This document shows positions 61,181 to 64,000 of a DNA stretch of 64,000 nucleotides, piece after piece. Source of the DNA: Prosapia bicincta (Eukaryota > Arthropoda > Insecta > Hemiptera > Cercopidae). The DNA is taken from assembly GCA_036971475.1 (NCBI GenBank), contig JBAIZL010000002.1, forward strand, positions 232,908,143 to 232,972,142. Direction: 5' to 3'. A program made the translations under genes and the position numbers. The notes under the pieces were generated by a model that did not search any database, had not been told where the DNA came from, and saw only the letters and a program-made list of their open reading frames with translations. The stretch's first letter is position 1, and the number at the start of each line of letters is the position of its first letter.

Positions 61181-63370
61181 ACTAGCTATTTATTAGTTGG
61201 AATTGTGCGTTTAAAACTGCGATACATTGGACAGTTGAATTCAATTTAATGGGAGAGGTTCCGAGCCTAAGCGGACAGTAATGTAACAGTGATTTTTCAA
61301 CATTTTTATTACATAAAACCCTTTCCATGAAGAGGATCGTGATCCAACAGTAAAACATGTTTTCCCGATACAACAATTATCTAATTGTACTCAACTCATG
61401 GGTATGGTGATTAGAAAAAATAGGTGGTGACCAAACTAGCCAATAAATTTAAACTAGTTTGAAGTTACAGTTTTTTCTATCTACTTTCTTTTGCTCTACC
61501 GCCGTAAAATCTAACAGTATTAGGCTTTTTTATGTGGTACTACATCATGCAACTTGTTCCTCACCTGTCAGTTAAAAATGTTTTTCATGACAAATAATTA
61601 CACTACCTGCTTGGCCCATCCTTTCACAAACATCTGTCTAATTTTTTTTTAATCATTAGTGAACAACACTATTTATAACGTAATATATATTTTGATATTT
61701 GTATTCCTTCATAGATGGAAAAATATGATAAACAGTTACTGTTTGTAGTAGCTATACGAGCTATCAACCATCTGATGTTCAGTATACCTCGGTATTGTAA
61801 GATGAGATTCTAGCGAAATATTGAGCTGCGTTTTATGTACTAAAATCTAAACGGATGCCTGGATATTGACTATAAATATAAGTATGTGATATGTATTCCT
61901 TCACGGATGAGTACATGTGAAGAATCGTTAATATCCGGAGTACATCAGTGTACATGCAGTGCACTAAATCGCATTTAAACTGTTATTGGATTCACTTCGT
62001 CAATGCTAGACGAGATTCTAACGGCTATATGCAGGAATTTATATTGCGAAAAGGGAATGTAAAAACTTTCAAGTGGTATATTCTGTTATCTCAAAACAAT
62101 ACACTTGTCAAGTGTTATTTGCCACAATATTGAAAACATTAGTGGTACCTAAGGTATACGTTATCAACACTCGAATTCAGGAGGCATTAAATCGAGACAG
62201 ACTTTTTTGAACATTTTTGACCTTGGAAGTTCATGATTTTTCATTAAATATTTGTATATATTCGGCTTTTACATGCGTAAATATTCTTTATGCGTCAAAT
62301 GGCTACTTTTTCTTTTGCTCTATATAACACTATATATTTTCTACATTTTATACTGTTAATGTTGTTTATATAAATATATTATTTGCATTACTATTTGTAT
62401 TAGTCAATTTATGTTTTCGTTTACTGTATTCACACTCTCCATTAAAGTACCCCACACCTCTTTATATTACAAAAGCGATCCTTTGGAAGAAAATAATCTC
62501 TCTAAATATCTGGGCGTTGAGGTTTACATCCACGGATATAGCACAAGTCGGCCTTTGACCTTTTATCCAAGCGCCGTGTCAACGGATATAACCTGGAGGC
62601 CCTGTGGGTCCTGGAGGTAAATTGTAATAGGTTCATTGGTTTTCGAACTGTGGGATCCAGCGCGCTAACCGTTGGGTTATTTTGATATAGCTGTGAGGAT
62701 TTGTTTTAGATTGGTATATGGTTGTTTGCAAAATAACTCTTAGTTTACGACGTTAATGGTAAGTTGTGTAGATTGAATAATAAAAGTAATTTTAGTGTTT
62801 GGATATCAATTACAGACGGTAGCGGTTAGGACCTCTAAATTGTTCCCCTTCGCCTTCTTGATCTGTCCTCAATGAAGATGTACTTTACGATGAAACTTTC
62901 CTTGATCCCAGAGGCTTTGAATGGGGGCCTAATAGATACCGTTATATTTATATCCGTTTCCTGCTCACCCTAGTTCTTACAACTTAGGGTCTTGTACACA
63001 CAGACAGGAGTAATTATTTTCCGCAATAAAAACACTAACCAGGCATCGGAGCCTTTAACAGGGCCTGTATGTAATTAAAATAGTGGTATAATATTATAAA
63101 ACGATTTCCCGAAATGTTTTATATTACTTGTAAAATAGCAGTATATTTTTAAAAATTAAATAATTTTATTTATAGTTATGGAAATGTCTTATAAAATGCA
63201 GAATTCAGATATAACTATCGGAAAAAAACCAAAGAAAATAATTTTAAACAATTGACAAATAGCACTCATTCTACATAATAATACAGCCGTCATAACCCTC
63301 GAGCTCTGGTAACGTAACACAAATGGTTTCGTCGTATATTTTGATTAAATACATGTGGACAGATTATCAA
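61181..63370. other. Right arm: mirror of 24.1-26.3 kb
   Basis: No gene recognised; same short frames as the left arm with a few substitutions. Confidence 0.5.
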
Positions 63371-63658
63371 CCAACGCAATGGGTATAGGCTAAACTTCAT
63401 TATTTAATAACATTACAAATATGTGATCGACTGAGAAGATTTATCTTGAAGGTCAAATTTATAAAAGTTTTTGCAATATGTATATTCCGTAGTAATTTGA
63501 AACATTTAACACTCATAAATTTGTAGGTATTACTTAAATAAAGCCACTTTATTTATAAAAATCCAGCATACTGGAGCTAAAAACCATCTAAGCTTTCGTA
63601 GTTTTTCGATTTGCACATAGATAGGCGCTCGAGTCACCGTTAGTTTCTCAATTAGATC
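63371..63658 (-). repeat. Dispersed repeat, copy 3 (right arm end)
   Basis: Inverted counterpart of 23802-24110 and homologous to 9767-10080. Confidence 0.88.
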
Positions 63659-63846
63659 GCTTTCTTTTTACAACAGCAAATATACTTTCTTATACTCGAA
63701 GGGATTTCTAAATTACTCCCAAATTACTAATGTTCAAGACATAAAACCCAATGGAACATTTGCATTCAGCAGATATCAGCTTGTCAAAAAAAACGTCCAA
63801 ATTGATCATTAAAGTTTGTGCGTTTTAAATGCGCACGCGTCGATTA

Positions 63847-64000
63847 CACTGGCCAACAGCTGTTTTGGTGCTGGGGTATTAAGAGCAGATTTTATATGAA
63901 TTTGATGCCCTGAATTCAAATATGGCATTAGTTTTTGCCTAGGAGCTCAAATTTTTAAGATATAACATTTTAGTGAAATATACGCTACACTATTTTAAGT
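63847..64000. other. Right flank of the palindrome
   Basis: CACTGGCCAACAGCTGTTTTGGTGCTGG and onward does not match the left flank. No gene seen in 154 bp. Confidence 0.5.

Overview
The window looks like nuclear DNA of an insect. It is AT-rich, dense in microsatellites ((TA)n, (CA)n) and full of decayed retroelements. I see no convincing host protein-coding gene anywhere in the 64 kb. The insect assignment rests on a 9.9-kb mitochondrial block read with the invertebrate mitochondrial code (TGA=Trp, AGA=Ser, ATA=Met) in the ancestral insect gene order; I do not assign an order.

Layout. (1) 1-10.1 kb: transposon graveyard. It holds the 3' end of a Penelope-like element (PLE) GIY-YIG endonuclease, a ~215-bp tandem array, an unrecognised decayed G+C-richer block, two adjoining foldback elements (one with hammerhead-ribozyme-like cores), a pogo/Tigger-like transposase remnant, a gag-like CCHC fragment, a non-LTR RNase H remnant and a long (CA)n tract. 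(2) 10.185-20.065 kb: a nuclear mitochondrial insertion (NUMT) running from inside ND2 to inside CYTB, with 16 tRNA genes. ATP8, ATP6, ND6 and the ND2 and CYTB fragments stay open; COX1, COX2, COX3, ND3, ND5, ND4 and ND4L carry frameshifts, stops or deletions. (3) 20.066-~22.75 kb: a 5'-truncated, decayed R2-type non-LTR retrotransposon (RT plus restriction-like endonuclease) joined directly to the broken CYTB, with an inverted micro-duplication at the joint. (4) 23.614-63.846 kb: a giant palindrome. Left arm (23.614-45.128) and right arm (45.526-63.846) are inverted copies at roughly 97-99% identity by eye, separated by a ~0.4-kb spacer that carries another PLE GIY-YIG fragment.

The palindrome arms hold no recognisable host genes. 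They carry mirrored PLE endonuclease fragments, a mirrored non-LTR RNase H end, mirrored Tigger remnants, minisatellites and a family of (TA)n-linked hairpins with hammerhead-like cores. Several differences separate the arms: a nearly complete PLE with an inverted partial copy of itself (38.59-41.59 kb, left only), a ~0.9-kb segment (49.73-50.63 kb, right only), a ~150-bp segment (36.25-36.40 kb, left only), microsatellite lengths and scattered substitutions. The two recurring themes are inverted duplication at every scale (20 bp to 40 kb) and Penelope-like retroelements. Whether the 40-kb palindrome is biological or two haplotypes joined head to head in assembly cannot be settled from the sequence alone.
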